From positions 1 to 39,925 of the IMG/VR virus record IMGVR_UViG_3300042691_025766: a stretch of 39,925 nt of DNA. One strand, given 5' to 3'. How positions within the stretch are numbered: position 1 is the first letter of the stretch; the number at the start of each line of letters is the position of its first letter. Of the stretch, positions 27,503 to 34,507 are shown piece by piece. The translations under genes were made by a program, and so were the position numbers. Source of the DNA: a virus. The notes under the pieces are model-generated. The model was not told the DNA's origin, did not search any database, and was given only the letters and a program-made list of their open reading frames with translations.

Positions 27503-27695
27503 CTTTATTTATTTTGTAGGTTTGATTATTCCAAATTCTTATTTGGTCTGTAGTGAAATGTTTGACTTGGCCGCCATTCATTAAAATACAGGTTACTTCA
27601 TCATTTTCTAAAAACCCATTAGGTTTTATATACCAAACATATGCGTCCCCCAGTGGAGTTGTGCAAGATATTGGGTTTTTTATTTCATGTATCAT
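27465..27695 (-). CDS. 76-aa phage protein in the glycosyltransferase cassette
   Basis: IHEIKNPISCTTPLGDAYVWYIKPNG followed by NDEVTCILMNGGQVKHFTTDQIRIW (given in parts: DAYVWYIKPNG; HFTTDQIRI). This small beta-rich pattern recurs in phages of this type, without known function. It overlaps the upstream GT-B gene by 4 nt and the downstream gene by 38 nt, so it is co-translated with the glycosyltransferases. Partner or regulator of them is a guess. Confidence 0.7.
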   Translation of the reverse strand: MIHEIKNPISCTTPLGDAYVWYIKPNGFLENDEVTCILMNGGQVKHFTTDQIRIWNNQTYKINKDEKFIGRNNSLH

Positions 27696-28495
27696 TTATT
27701 AAAGTGCTTAAAGGCGAAATATTCTAAAGCCTTTTGATTATAAAAAGAATACCCATTAGCTCCAGTAGGGAATGTATTCGGGAATTGAGGGCAAAGTTCA
27801 AGGATTCTTGGAAGCTTCATGGCATCAGCTAAGTGCCACAAAAAACTTTGATTATAAAATCCGCCCTTGTACAAAATCATTTCACTTGCTAAATCCAAAA
27901 AATTATTAGACTCAAAGTATTCAATATGTAACTTATAGGTTTCGCAGAACAATTCATATTCTGATTTAGCGCCCATAAAAATTAATCTATCTCCGAAATG
28001 CTTTAAAAAATAATAATTTATATAGGCATTATTATAGCGTTGAGTTCTATTTACTATTATTTTATCTACGCAATTTATTTTTCTTCTTGGCACATCTATC
28101 CATTTCTCAGACAAATCACAACTCATTTCAGGGAATACAGAAAAAGCATAATGATGTATAAGGCCGGCTGGCATAGGTATCATTCTACTATCTCTAGTTA
28201 AATCAATATTAAAGTCTATATCTTGACCTTCAAATATCTCAAAACTATCTATATATTCTTGGTATTCAATTAATGGCTTTAGTCTATTAAACATCTCAAG
28301 ATTCATACAAACTTGAGTGCCTTCTTGATCTACTATAGGGCTTACTGCGCCTTGATAATAAAAAGCTGGCATATTAATGACTTGGCAAACTTTTACTTTT
28401 TTGCCAAAAGCTTTATAAAGTTGCCTTAATCCAGCCATTAGCACAATAAGATCGCCCGCATTGTAACTATGCTTTATGGTAATTTTATCATTCAT
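27692..28495 (-). CDS. GT9-like glycosyltransferase (GT-B type)
   Basis: I choose ATG 28495 (MNDKITIKHSYNAGDLIVLM); a TTG 39 nt upstream would lie in the divergent promoter region. 267 aa. The loop SYNAGDLIVLMAGLRQLYKA resembles the GD-x(4)-P/A opening of GT9 and other GT-B sugar transferases; the C-terminal half has YKGGFYNQSFLWHLADAMKL, where GT9 has its donor pocket (GxxSxxxHLAxAM). Last gene of the cassette reading upstream. It is divergent from the rightward 79-aa gene. Assignment to GT9 is likely but not certain. Confidence 0.7.
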   Translation of the reverse strand: MNDKITIKHSYNAGDLIVLMAGLRQLYKAFGKKVKVCQVINMPAFYYQGAVSPIVDQEGTQVCMNLEMFNRLKPLIEYQEYIDSFEIFEGQDIDFNIDLTRDSRMIPMPAGLIHHYAFSVFPEMSCDLSEKWIDVPRRKINCVDKIIVNRTQRYNNAYINYYFLKHFGDRLIFMGAKSEYELFCETYKLHIEYFESNNFLDLASEMILYKGGFYNQSFLWHLADAMKLPRILELCPQFPNTFPTGANGYSFYNQKALEYFAFKHFNK

Positions 28496-28523
28496 TTTGT
28501 TTTGTAAAATTATATTATATTTG
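28495..28523 (+). promoter_or_regulatory. Promoter of the isolated rightward gene, TTTTG-N16-TATATTTG
   Basis: TTTTG at 28495-28499, 16 nt, then TATATTTG at 28516-28523 matches the Bacteroidota -33/-7 promoter and has the same spacing as the 20.8-kb promoter on the other strand. The start codon follows 39 nt after the -7 box. Confidence 0.7.
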
Positions 28524-28562
28524 TGACCTAACAATCATTCTTTCATTCAAAAACCATTCATC

Positions 28563-28802
28563 ATGGCACAAGCAATGTTCGCAGTTTCAATTTATGGTGC
28601 AAACCAAAATGATTGGAACAATTCAAATGGTGTTACTATGGGGTTCTCTCCAACACAAGTTGTTTTGCGTAATTTGCCAGATCAACCTAGTTATTCTGGG
28701 GTGACTTGCAAAACCGCTATTCAATTGTTGCCAACAGCACCAAGTCCAATCCAGCCGGTTTATTACACCGCAAAAACTGTTGCTGAAATCATAGCTCTTT
28801 AA
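28563..28802 (+). CDS. 79-aa rightward moron-type gene, unknown small protein
   Basis: ATG at 28563 in a short A-rich leader. Sequence MAQAMFAVSIYGANQNDWNN ... CKTAIQLLPTAP and YYTAKTVAEIIAL; no membrane segment and few charged residues. It seems to be a small beta-type protein. It is the only gene between 33 kb and the left end that reads rightward, with its own promoter 40 nt upstream and a strong terminator 24 nt after the stop. Its codon use looks stronger than its neighbours (GGT, GTT, CCA, AAC). Possible roles: highly expressed head decoration or host-takeover peptide. Not recognised with confidence. Confidence 0.75.
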   Translation: MAQAMFAVSIYGANQNDWNNSNGVTMGFSPTQVVLRNLPDQPSYSGVTCKTAIQLLPTAPSPIQPVYYTAKTVAEIIAL

Positions 28803-28825
28803 GCATTGATTCAAATCTAGTTTAG

Positions 28826-28846
28826 CCCCCAGAAATGGGGGTTTTT
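28826..28846 (+). terminator. Strong intrinsic terminator of the rightward gene
   Basis: CCCCC (28826-28830), a 6-nt loop AGAAAT, GGGGG (28837-28841) and TTTTT (28842-28846). This is a perfect 5-bp GC stem plus U tract in the plus-strand direction. In the minus direction it lacks a U tract. Confidence 0.92.
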
Positions 28847-29084
28847 AATTATCCCTTTTCCAAAACGTTTCAAACAATTGCCATTCTTTGGTTTTTATCA
28901 TAAGAGGATAGGATTTTAAGGGGCATTCTTCTGGAGTAATTAAATCTTCATTTTTATCTTCTTCTATCATCAAGAATTTTTCAGAATCATCAAAATACGG
29001 ATGGCCGCAAAAATAAGTAAGCCCAAAATTTAATTTAGTTAATGGACAATCATTACAACTAGATACTAAATATTCTGTACCCAT
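28845..29084 (-). CDS. Cys-rich small protein (possible zinc-binding), 79 aa
   Basis: Start at ATG 29084 (MGTEYLVSSCNDCPLTKLN), not the TTG upstream. It has CNDCP (9-13 region), FCGHP and ECPLKS, i.e. four Cys and one His that could bind a metal. The C-terminus is Glu/Lys/Trp-rich. Not recognised. It is the end gene of the replication operon and lies tail-to-tail with the rightward moron; the moron terminator overlaps its last two bases. Confidence 0.6.
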   Translation of the reverse strand: MGTEYLVSSCNDCPLTKLNFGLTYFCGHPYFDDSEKFLMIEEDKNEDLITPEECPLKSYPLMIKTKEWQLFETFWKRDN

Positions 29085-29111
29085 TATCAATTCTTTAGGT
29101 AAATATATGAT

Positions 29112-29276
29112 TTATTTACCTTTAAACTCATTGATTTTTTTAATGTCAATTACCCAATTATAAGGTACAGGACATAGCTTTTTTATATCTCTTATATAAA
29201 TATAAACCTCATTCAAATTGTTTTCAACAATTGTTTTTTCGCCTGTATTAATTATAATTCTTTTCTTTTTGCTCAT
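29112..29276 (-). CDS. 54-aa hypothetical small protein
   Basis: MSKKKRIIINTGEKTIVENN opens a short Lys/Ile-rich protein with alternating strands (NEVYIYIRDIKK; VPYNWVIDIKKI). The start codon shares a base with the stop of the winged-helix gene (TAATG overlap), so it is probably real. No family was recognised. Confidence 0.6.
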   Translation of the reverse strand: MSKKKRIIINTGEKTIVENNLNEVYIYIRDIKKLCPVPYNWVIDIKKINEFKGK

Positions 29277-29581
29277 TAAAATAACTCTAAAACGGAATAC
29301 TTCTTTTCTTTATTAATTAACTGATAAACGTATGCATTTCGGCCATACTTGGTTTTTCTTTTTTCTCCAGGTTTAAAAACAATGCTATTTGCTTCTAACT
29401 CTGACATTCTTCTAGCCGCTCTATTTCTATCTTCCCAATTCAAATAAGCCGCTATTTCTTCTGAAGTAGCTCTGCCTAAAACCTGAAGAGCAAGTATAAT
29501 TTTAGAATGATGCTCTGAAAGCATTTCGGGTGTAGCCATTTTATAGGCTTCGTGCGATGTGTCTGGTATGTTTTTATTCAT
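29276..29581 (-). CDS. Winged-helix DNA-binding protein (MarR-like fold)
   Basis: 101 aa. SEHHSKIILALQVLGRATSE then EEIAAYLNWEDRNRAARRMS forms a helix-turn-helix with a third recognition helix, and the wing follows (NSIVFKPGEKRKTKYGRN, then YVYQL). This is the pattern of small phage winged-helix repressors or replication-associated DNA-binding proteins. ATG at 29581 overlaps the upstream exported-protein gene by 8 nt. Likely an operon regulator; target sites unknown. Confidence 0.75.
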   Translation of the reverse strand: MNKNIPDTSHEAYKMATPEMLSEHHSKIILALQVLGRATSEEIAAYLNWEDRNRAARRMSELEANSIVFKPGEKRKTKYGRNAYVYQLINKEKKYSVLELF

Positions 29582-30008
29582 ATTTTACTTCTGAAAAATA
29601 AAAATAAGCAAATTCATTATCCTCTTTTTTAGGAAAATATACTACAGCTACAGCTATTCTTTTATCATCATCACAAAAAAGCCATTGATCATTTCCTCTT
29701 GGCTTCATGGTCTTATTATAAAAAAATTTACTAACATTATACATAGAATCATTGATAGGGACATATATTGTTTTATCGCAAATAGTATCTTCATCAAAGA
29801 AATATGCAAAATAACCTAAATCAGATGTCATCAAATAACAATAGCCTGTATCATTTTCATTCCTCTTAAATACTTGTCTTGAATATTCTGGGGTGTCAAA
29901 ATCCTTTCTGATTTCTTCAAAAGTAAACCCAATTCTTGACTGTGAATTTGCATTTGAAAAAATACAAACCATTGCGATTGTGGCGATAATTGTTTTCATT
30001 GCTTTCAT
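29574..30008 (-). CDS. Secreted/periplasmic protein with N-terminal signal peptide, 144 aa
   Basis: Start at ATG 30008. MKAMKTIIATIAMVCIFSNA followed by NSQS is a typical Sec signal: two Lys, a 14-residue hydrophobic core, and a cleavage region near NSQ-S. The mature part is acidic and Tyr/Phe/Asp-rich (FAYFFDEDTICDKTIYVP) with no membrane anchor. A replication operon that codes for an exported protein is unusual; it could alter the host envelope (superinfection control or surface change). Family not recognised. A possible -7 box (TATGTTTG) is at 30046-30053. Confidence 0.7.
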   Translation of the reverse strand: MKAMKTIIATIAMVCIFSNANSQSRIGFTFEEIRKDFDTPEYSRQVFKRNENDTGYCYLMTSDLGYFAYFFDEDTICDKTIYVPINDSMYNVSKFFYNKTMKPRGNDQWLFCDDDKRIAVAVVYFPKKEDNEFAYFYFSEVKYE

Positions 30009-30045
30009 AATTTTACTTTTTATGTTATCAATTTCGTTTCCATCA

Positions 30046-30053
30046 CAAACATA
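30046..30053 (-). promoter_or_regulatory. Possible -7 box (TATGTTTG) for the exported-protein gene
   Basis: TATGTTTG on the minus strand fits TAnnTTTG. No clear -33 TTTG lies 16-20 nt upstream. The nearby plus-strand repeat TTTACCAC ... TTACCAC (30069-30088) could be an operator. Weak evidence. Confidence 0.3.
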
Positions 30054-30105
30054 CAACATAAAAACACATATTTACCACTTTTTACCACACTTAACAATAC
30101 TTTAA

Positions 30106-32163
30106 CTAAAACTCTTCGTTTGCGTTAATTGGCCTCCATCCGCTTTCTATTAATTTTTCTTCAAAAGGCATAGGTTTTTGTACTAATTCATTTTTTAAAT
30201 GCCATGAATAAACTGGATCTACAGCAGTACCGCCCTCTTCTAATCTTTCTACAAAAGCACACCCGCCTTTATACATTTCAAATTTTACTGGGAAATCTTG
30301 TGGTGTTGGCCTTCCGCCCGTTTCGGTATCTTTTATTTTTCTTACATGAAGTTCAGTTATCATCCAATCTGTAGGATGTTGTGTAATTCTATGAATGGTA
30401 AGAAAATCATCCGCTTTATTAGCAACTTTTTGGCCACCTTCGGTGTCTTGTTTACCGGGGGCTAAAACGTATTTTTTATCAGCGTCTTTTGTTCTTGCAG
30501 CGGCAGTTACAGCGTGATGATTTACAAACCAGCCAAAGTTGTTTTTTTGCCCATATGCCTTTATTTCGCTTAGGGCTTCATAATGATATTCATGGGTATT
30601 TAGTTTACTGAACCCGCTTAAATCAATTTTTAATGAGTTATAAGGATCTATCATGCCATAGTTGTGCCTTTTTAATTTTTGCGCCTTTTTAACCATATTT
30701 ATGATATCCTTATAATTGTATAAATCTTCTTGAGCTTTTATCAAAGTAAAATGCTCTTCTATAAATTTTTTAGCTATTTGATATTCGGTTTCACTCATAG
30801 CAAACTTACCTTGCAACGGCTTCCCCCAATAGAACTGAATCATCTTGCGCATAAAAGCGCCTAATGTATTTTCGCTTGAAAAAATTATTCCTTTCCACCC
30901 GTGATATAAGGCTGCTAATAAGCATAAATACCAAGTAAAGACGGATTTACCCGTATTATCTATACCATTTGTCATTACCAAATTACCCTCTTTAAACAAA
31001 AAATACTGATCAAGGAAAGGGCTTCCAGTAGTGAGTCCCATTTGTAAAGTTCCTTCTCTAACTGATTGTAGATACGAATCATAATCTTCTGGTTTTGCTA
31101 AAAATGAATAATCTTGATCTTCAACATCAACCCTAGATGTAATAACCCTTGTGCTTTGTGGCTTTTCTTTTACTTCCTCTCTATCGCCATATCCTAAATC
31201 ATATAATTTCTTAGCTGCCTCAGTAAAATTACTATTACATTCAAGTATCGCAAAAACAGCATAGGGCAAATAAGCTTTTTCTGGCTCAAATTCAGTACTT
31301 GTAGTAAATACACTAAACCACCTTTTACCATCATCAAAATTACCAGATGTCTGAGATGTAGTTTGACCAGGCCTTAAAAATATAGTTTTTTGCCCTTGTC
31401 TTTTAACTACTCTCCATCCATGACTTTCCAATAAACCCACCACATCACCCCTGTTGTTATAATCATCAAATGAAGTTTGGCCCTTTATTTTTTTGGGTAA
31501 AGCCGCTTTTGGGACGCTAATTTCGTTTACTACTTGATTAAATTCCCTAGCTACTCCAATTAAAATTTCTCTTTCTTCTTTGGTAATATTTGTCAAACTA
31601 TAATAATCCCCATGAATCAGCTCATATCCCTCAGACGGATTACAGACTATAAATCCGCCCAATCCTCTGGTTTCGATAAGAACCCTTACCTTGTCATTTA
31701 TCTTTGATTTTTGGGCCGTTTCCGTGGCTCTGGCGTGGTCTTTACCATTTGTAACCTCGTTTTCGTAAGTTTTTTTGAAAGTTTCCTCTTTTTCAGCATC
31801 AGTTGTCGGCCTATTTGCCAATTTCATATTTCCCTCTATTGAATCACATCGGTAAAGAAAATGATAACCACCATTTTTTGTTTTCTGAACTACAAGTTTG
31901 GCAAGTAGCTTTGGATCAACTTCGTGAATTAGCCTTTTGTAATTTTTGAAAAGATTCCCATCAAGACTATACTTTTCATCAATGTCTATTACCTCTAAGT
32001 TTTCGCTGAGTAAACCACAAACTATTCCTATTGCTTCGCAATTGCTGAGATCGTAGGTTATGTTGTTAGTTTGCCAGTTTTTGTGAATTGGTTGTTTGTT
32101 TGCTCTAACTGGCATGAATTTAATGCCAGGAATTTGGTTTAATTCTTCACAGTTCATAACCAT
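30106..32163 (-). CDS. Primase-polymerase / RecA-type (DnaB-like) helicase fusion
   Basis: About 685 aa. N-terminal prim-pol (AEP) domain: EAIGIVCGLLSENLEVIDID (about 45-63) and VQKTKNGGYHFLYR (about 93-106), then IETRGLGGFIVCNPSEGYEL, the usual AEP order. After a linker (about 220-370) comes a RecA core with Walker A TNGIDNTGKS (about 399-408) and Walker B YGMIDPYNS (about 503-511), and the motif WFVNHHAV. It would prime and unwind at the phage fork in one protein. Overlaps the preceding gene by 17 nt. ATGs at 32163 and 32157 are possible starts. Confidence 0.88.
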   Translation of the reverse strand: MVMNCEELNQIPGIKFMPVRANKQPIHKNWQTNNITYDLSNCEAIGIVCGLLSENLEVIDIDEKYSLDGNLFKNYKRLIHEVDPKLLAKLVVQKTKNGGYHFLYRCDSIEGNMKLANRPTTDAEKEETFKKTYENEVTNGKDHARATETAQKSKINDKVRVLIETRGLGGFIVCNPSEGYELIHGDYYSLTNITKEEREILIGVAREFNQVVNEISVPKAALPKKIKGQTSFDDYNNRGDVVGLLESHGWRVVKRQGQKTIFLRPGQTTSQTSGNFDDGKRWFSVFTTSTEFEPEKAYLPYAVFAILECNSNFTEAAKKLYDLGYGDREEVKEKPQSTRVITSRVDVEDQDYSFLAKPEDYDSYLQSVREGTLQMGLTTGSPFLDQYFLFKEGNLVMTNGIDNTGKSVFTWYLCLLAALYHGWKGIIFSSENTLGAFMRKMIQFYWGKPLQGKFAMSETEYQIAKKFIEEHFTLIKAQEDLYNYKDIINMVKKAQKLKRHNYGMIDPYNSLKIDLSGFSKLNTHEYHYEALSEIKAYGQKNNFGWFVNHHAVTAAARTKDADKKYVLAPGKQDTEGGQKVANKADDFLTIHRITQHPTDWMITELHVRKIKDTETGGRPTPQDFPVKFEMYKGGCAFVERLEEGGTAVDPVYSWHLKNELVQKPMPFEEKLIESGWRPINANEEF

Positions 32164-32653
32164 CAATTTTGTTTTGAAGTTTTCTGTCTAAAAGGTTTCT
32201 GATTGTTAGGTAGTTTGATAAAACTTTGGCAACGTAATCAACGTTTATGCAATTCCCGTAAAAAGATATTTGCTCTATGTCTAACCCAATAAAATTTGCA
32301 TAATTCTTAAAATTACCTTTGGCGTTAATCCTGAAAGCAAGTATTATTTCGGCTAAAGTCAATTCAGCATATCCAAAGTCTAAAATAAATGCTGAGATTT
32401 CTTCGGCTATAAATTTAGCAAAAAAATCTGTATCTGGAATGTTGCACCCGCAAACAGCAGCCCCCCTGAGCATAATCTGATCTACCGCTAATTTTTGATC
32501 TTGCTTAGAAAGCTGAAAAAAAGAAAACCCCTCAATTCTCGCCTTGATTATTAGAGTCTCTATCTTGGACGGCTTTAAGGTGTTTGTAATATCGGTAAGC
32601 AAGTAGCTCTTCCCCCTGTGCTTTATAATTGCCGCTTGGTTTGAATTTTCCAT
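32147..32653 (-). CDS. Replication-operon protein that overlaps the initiator-like gene, 168 aa
   Basis: Start ATG 32653 (MENSNQAAIIKHRGKS). The protein is helical with a central segment LRGAAVCGCNIPDTDFFAKF and AELTLAEIILAFRIN, then NYANFIGLDIEQISFYGN. Pattern and place (between an initiator-like protein and primase-helicase) suggest a helicase loader or partner, but no family is recognised. If this start is right, its first 122 nt overlap the end of the 189-aa gene in another frame, a long overlap for this phage. A downstream ATG (about residue 61) would shorten the overlap and cannot be excluded. Confidence 0.6.
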   Translation of the reverse strand: MENSNQAAIIKHRGKSYLLTDITNTLKPSKIETLIIKARIEGFSFFQLSKQDQKLAVDQIMLRGAAVCGCNIPDTDFFAKFIAEEISAFILDFGYAELTLAEIILAFRINAKGNFKNYANFIGLDIEQISFYGNCINVDYVAKVLSNYLTIRNLLDRKLQNKIDGYEL

Positions 32654-33101
32654 TTTCTTCAAAAGTTTCGTTTTTGTTAGTTAGACTAAAATCTTTATCC
32701 TTATCTTTATCTTTATCCTTAACCCTTTCCTTTACCTCTTTTAGACCTCTAATTGTAGACAATTTGACCTCATATCTATTATATAGCTTTTCGATACTAT
32801 CATGAACCCTATTATTAAGGTTTAAAACTTCGCCATATTGATAAAAAAAGAAGTCCTCTATAAGCCATAAATTATCATTTATAACCCTAATTCTATCCTT
32901 GCCATTATTGTAAAAATTAAGTGCTTTATTTAAGTCTAACTTTACGTCATTTAAGCTACAAAACACTCTAAGATTTACCTTGAAAATACCGGCATGATTA
33001 CAATTTGATAAAATATAATACCAAAATAATTTATATTCTATTGGCATATCCAAAAACCAATCTTCTCCCCATATTTCGGTTGAAGTAAATCTTTTGGCCA
33101 T
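32532..33101 (-). CDS. Replication initiator / DnaD-like organiser protein with KD-repeat linker
   Basis: 189 aa. Start ATG 33101. The N-terminal winged-helix-like part reads MAKRFTSTEIWGEDWFLDMP, then EYKLFWYYILSNCNHAGIF, as in phage replisome-organiser N domains. The middle is basic (STIRGLKEVKERV) followed by KDKDKDKDKD, an exposed charged linker coded by five 6-nt units. The tail (GNYKAQGEELLAYRYYKHLK) may bind the helicase. It is the second gene of the operon after the HTH protein. Its 3' end overlaps the next gene by 122 nt. Confidence 0.7.
   Translation of the reverse strand: MAKRFTSTEIWGEDWFLDMPIEYKLFWYYILSNCNHAGIFKVNLRVFCSLNDVKLDLNKALNFYNNGKDRIRVINDNLWLIEDFFFYQYGEVLNLNNRVHDSIEKLYNRYEVKLSTIRGLKEVKERVKDKDKDKDKDFSLTNKNETFEENGKFKPSGNYKAQGEELLAYRYYKHLKAVQDRDSNNQGEN
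32691..32720 (-). repeat. Five 6-nt units coding a KD linker
   Basis: On the plus strand ATCTTT and ATCCTT units run in tandem (ATCTTT ATCCTT ATCTTT ATCTTT ATCCTT). They code (Lys-Asp)5. Replication slippage could lengthen or shorten the linker in steps of two residues without a frameshift. Confidence 0.85.
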
Positions 33102-33111
33102 AATTTATTTT

Positions 33112-33303
33112 TTATAATTCAAATTTGAAATTCAATCTAGTTTCAATTCTTTTTAATTCATCTTGCGTAAAAGGAAGAAATCCTTTCATTTTTCTTGACA
33201 ATTCCACCTCTGGGATTCTAACTTCAAATGATAGCCATCTCTGTGTTCTGCCATCTAAAGCAATTGTGATTTGTTCTTTAATTGTTTTCTTTTCTTTTTT
33301 CAT
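33112..33303 (-). CDS. Small HTH (XRE/Cro-like) protein, first gene of the leftward operon
   Basis: 63 aa. TIKEQITIALDGRTQRWLSF followed by VELSRKMKGFLPFTQDELKR and IETRLNF has the two-helix HTH spacing and the closing L-N-F of Cro-like proteins. It lies 9 nt from the end of a good TTTTG-N18-TACATTTG promoter, so its mRNA leader is very short. It may regulate the divergent rightward genes and itself. ATG at 33303. Confidence 0.75.
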   Translation of the reverse strand: MKKEKKTIKEQITIALDGRTQRWLSFEVRIPEVELSRKMKGFLPFTQDELKRIETRLNFKFEL

Positions 33304-33318
33304 GTTTTATATTTTGAA

Positions 33319-33349
33319 CAAATGTAGATATATTTCTTATTATTCAAAA
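33319..33349 (-). promoter_or_regulatory. Leftward promoter TTTTG-N18-TACATTTG
   Basis: On the minus strand TTTTG (33345-33349), 18 nt, TACATTTG (33319-33326) fits the Bacteroidota consensus. Transcription would start near 33312, about 9 nt before the ATG of the HTH gene. Confidence 0.75.
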
Positions 33350-33405
33350 TTATTTTTTTTAATTTATAAAATCTATTTACTTTGCACTCATAAAAACCAA
33401 ATAAC

Positions 33406-33606
33406 ATGATTTGTAAAAACTTTTCTGAATTAAGTCCACTTGAAAAAGTATTATTTATTGGAGAATTAACTCATGCTTGCATGAACGAAGATTTGTTTTT
33501 TAATATGGGCAAAAAAGTTATAGAAATGGCTAAAGACCAAGGTGTGTTCGACAATGTGAAAATAATGCCTAATAGCGAAAAGGAAAATAATGATACCGAG
33601 AACTAA
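33406..33606 (+). CDS. 66-aa conserved small phage protein
   Basis: First gene of the rightward island. LSPLEKVLFIGELTHACMNE then FFNMGKKVIEMAKDQGVFD resembles a small protein often seen near replication genes in Bacteroidota phages (SPLEKVxFIGELTHAC). No function is known. A degenerate -7 (TTACTTTG, 33377-33384) is upstream. It overlaps the NinG gene by 17 nt, so the two are coupled. Confidence 0.75.
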   Translation: MICKNFSELSPLEKVLFIGELTHACMNEDLFFNMGKKVIEMAKDQGVFDNVKIMPNSEKENNDTEN

Positions 33607-34174
33607 ATTTGGCGATTGCAGTAATCCAGATTGTGAAAAAACTAATACCGAATGCATAAAAGTTGGTAAGGAATTGTTTTGCATAAATTGTAGGAATAAA
33701 CAAAAGGCAAAAAAACAATTAAATAAAAGTCAAGTAAGAAGCATTGCTAATAAACTTTATAAAATACAAGATAGGCAGGAAGCAGAAAGGTCTTATTTAA
33801 TTCACGATCTGGATGATGTGGTAAGCAAATACATAAGAATTAGGGAAAGTGATAAAAATGGATATGTATCATGTTATACTTGTGGGGTTATTGATTTATG
33901 GAATAATATGGATTGTGGGCATTACATATCTAGAAAATTTATTGGGCTTAGATGGGATGAAAGAAATCTTAGGCCTCAATGTAAAAAATGCAATCAATTT
34001 TTAGACGGCAATATTAATATTTATGAAAGTAATTTAGAACTGGAATCTCCTGGAGTAACAGATCAATTAAAAGAAGAATCTAGAGATATCTCAAAAGTAT
34101 CAAAGGATGAACTGAAACACATGATTATTAATTTCAGAGAAAAGCTTAAATTAGCAAAAAATAGATTTAACTAA
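33590..34174 (+). CDS. ninG: NinG/Rap-family recombination nuclease
   Basis: 194 aa. An N-terminal zinc-ribbon-like segment (CSNPDCEK ... FCINCRNK) is followed by a basic helix and the NinG core: GYVSCYTCGVIDLW then NNMDCGHYISRKF and WDERNLRPQCKKCNQFLDGN, with the Cys/His pairs of a zinc-bound HNH-like fold. In lambda, Rap (NinG) cuts recombination junctions. Here it is the main gene of the rightward island, next to but divergent from the replication operon, which suits a role in recombination-dependent replication or concatemer resolution. Confidence 0.88.
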   Translation: MIPRTKFGDCSNPDCEKTNTECIKVGKELFCINCRNKQKAKKQLNKSQVRSIANKLYKIQDRQEAERSYLIHDLDDVVSKYIRIRESDKNGYVSCYTCGVIDLWNNMDCGHYISRKFIGLRWDERNLRPQCKKCNQFLDGNINIYESNLELESPGVTDQLKEESRDISKVSKDELKHMIINFREKLKLAKNRFN

Positions 34175-34278
34175 TGAAGCCAAAACTATCAATAATAATG
34201 ACATATTTTTTTATATTATTGATAACTATTGTCCTATGGTCATTTATATTGATGGCTTTACTTGACCTTCGTATATGA
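34174..34278 (+). CDS. 34-residue single-pass membrane peptide
   Basis: ATG shares base 34174 with the NinG stop (TAATG). MKPKLSIIMTYFFILLITIV then LWSFILMALLDLRI: one long hydrophobic stretch with a basic N-terminus, so a small inner-membrane peptide. Its last 35 nt overlap the convergent gene. Could be a holin-type or regulatory peptide, but length alone cannot tell; a chance frame is possible. Confidence 0.4.
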   Translation: MKPKLSIIMTYFFILLITIVLWSFILMALLDLRI

Positions 34279-34495
34279 GCGTTTTTTCTCCATTTTTTAT
34301 TTTATTTATGTAGTAATGCAAAGAGCTTTTTCTAGCCATTAATTCTACTCTTTCTTTTAATACGTTAATGCTTTCTTCATCATTTAATTTATTAGTTACA
34401 AATGAATAAATATATTCTCTTTTAGTTGATAAAACATATTTTGTTCTTTTATTGCGATCTATGTCCATTATATATTTTAATCTTTCCTCGTTCAT
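34244..34495 (-). CDS. Hypothetical 83-aa protein
   Basis: MNEERLKYIMDIDRNKRTKY followed by helical, Lys/Glu-rich sequence ending KTLIYEGQVKPSI. No motif or family was recognised. It is the first of the leftward small genes right of the NinG island and converges on the rightward membrane peptide with 35 nt overlap. ATG at 34495. Confidence 0.55.
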   Translation of the reverse strand: MNEERLKYIMDIDRNKRTKYVLSTKREYIYSFVTNKLNDEESINVLKERVELMARKSSLHYYINKIKNGEKTLIYEGQVKPSI

Positions 34496-34507
34496 AATTT
34501 TTAAATT

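Noticed and set aside
28532-28534. TTG start for the GT-B gene at 28534
   Set aside because: It lies in the divergent promoter region and an ATG with normal homology-like start is 39 nt downstream.
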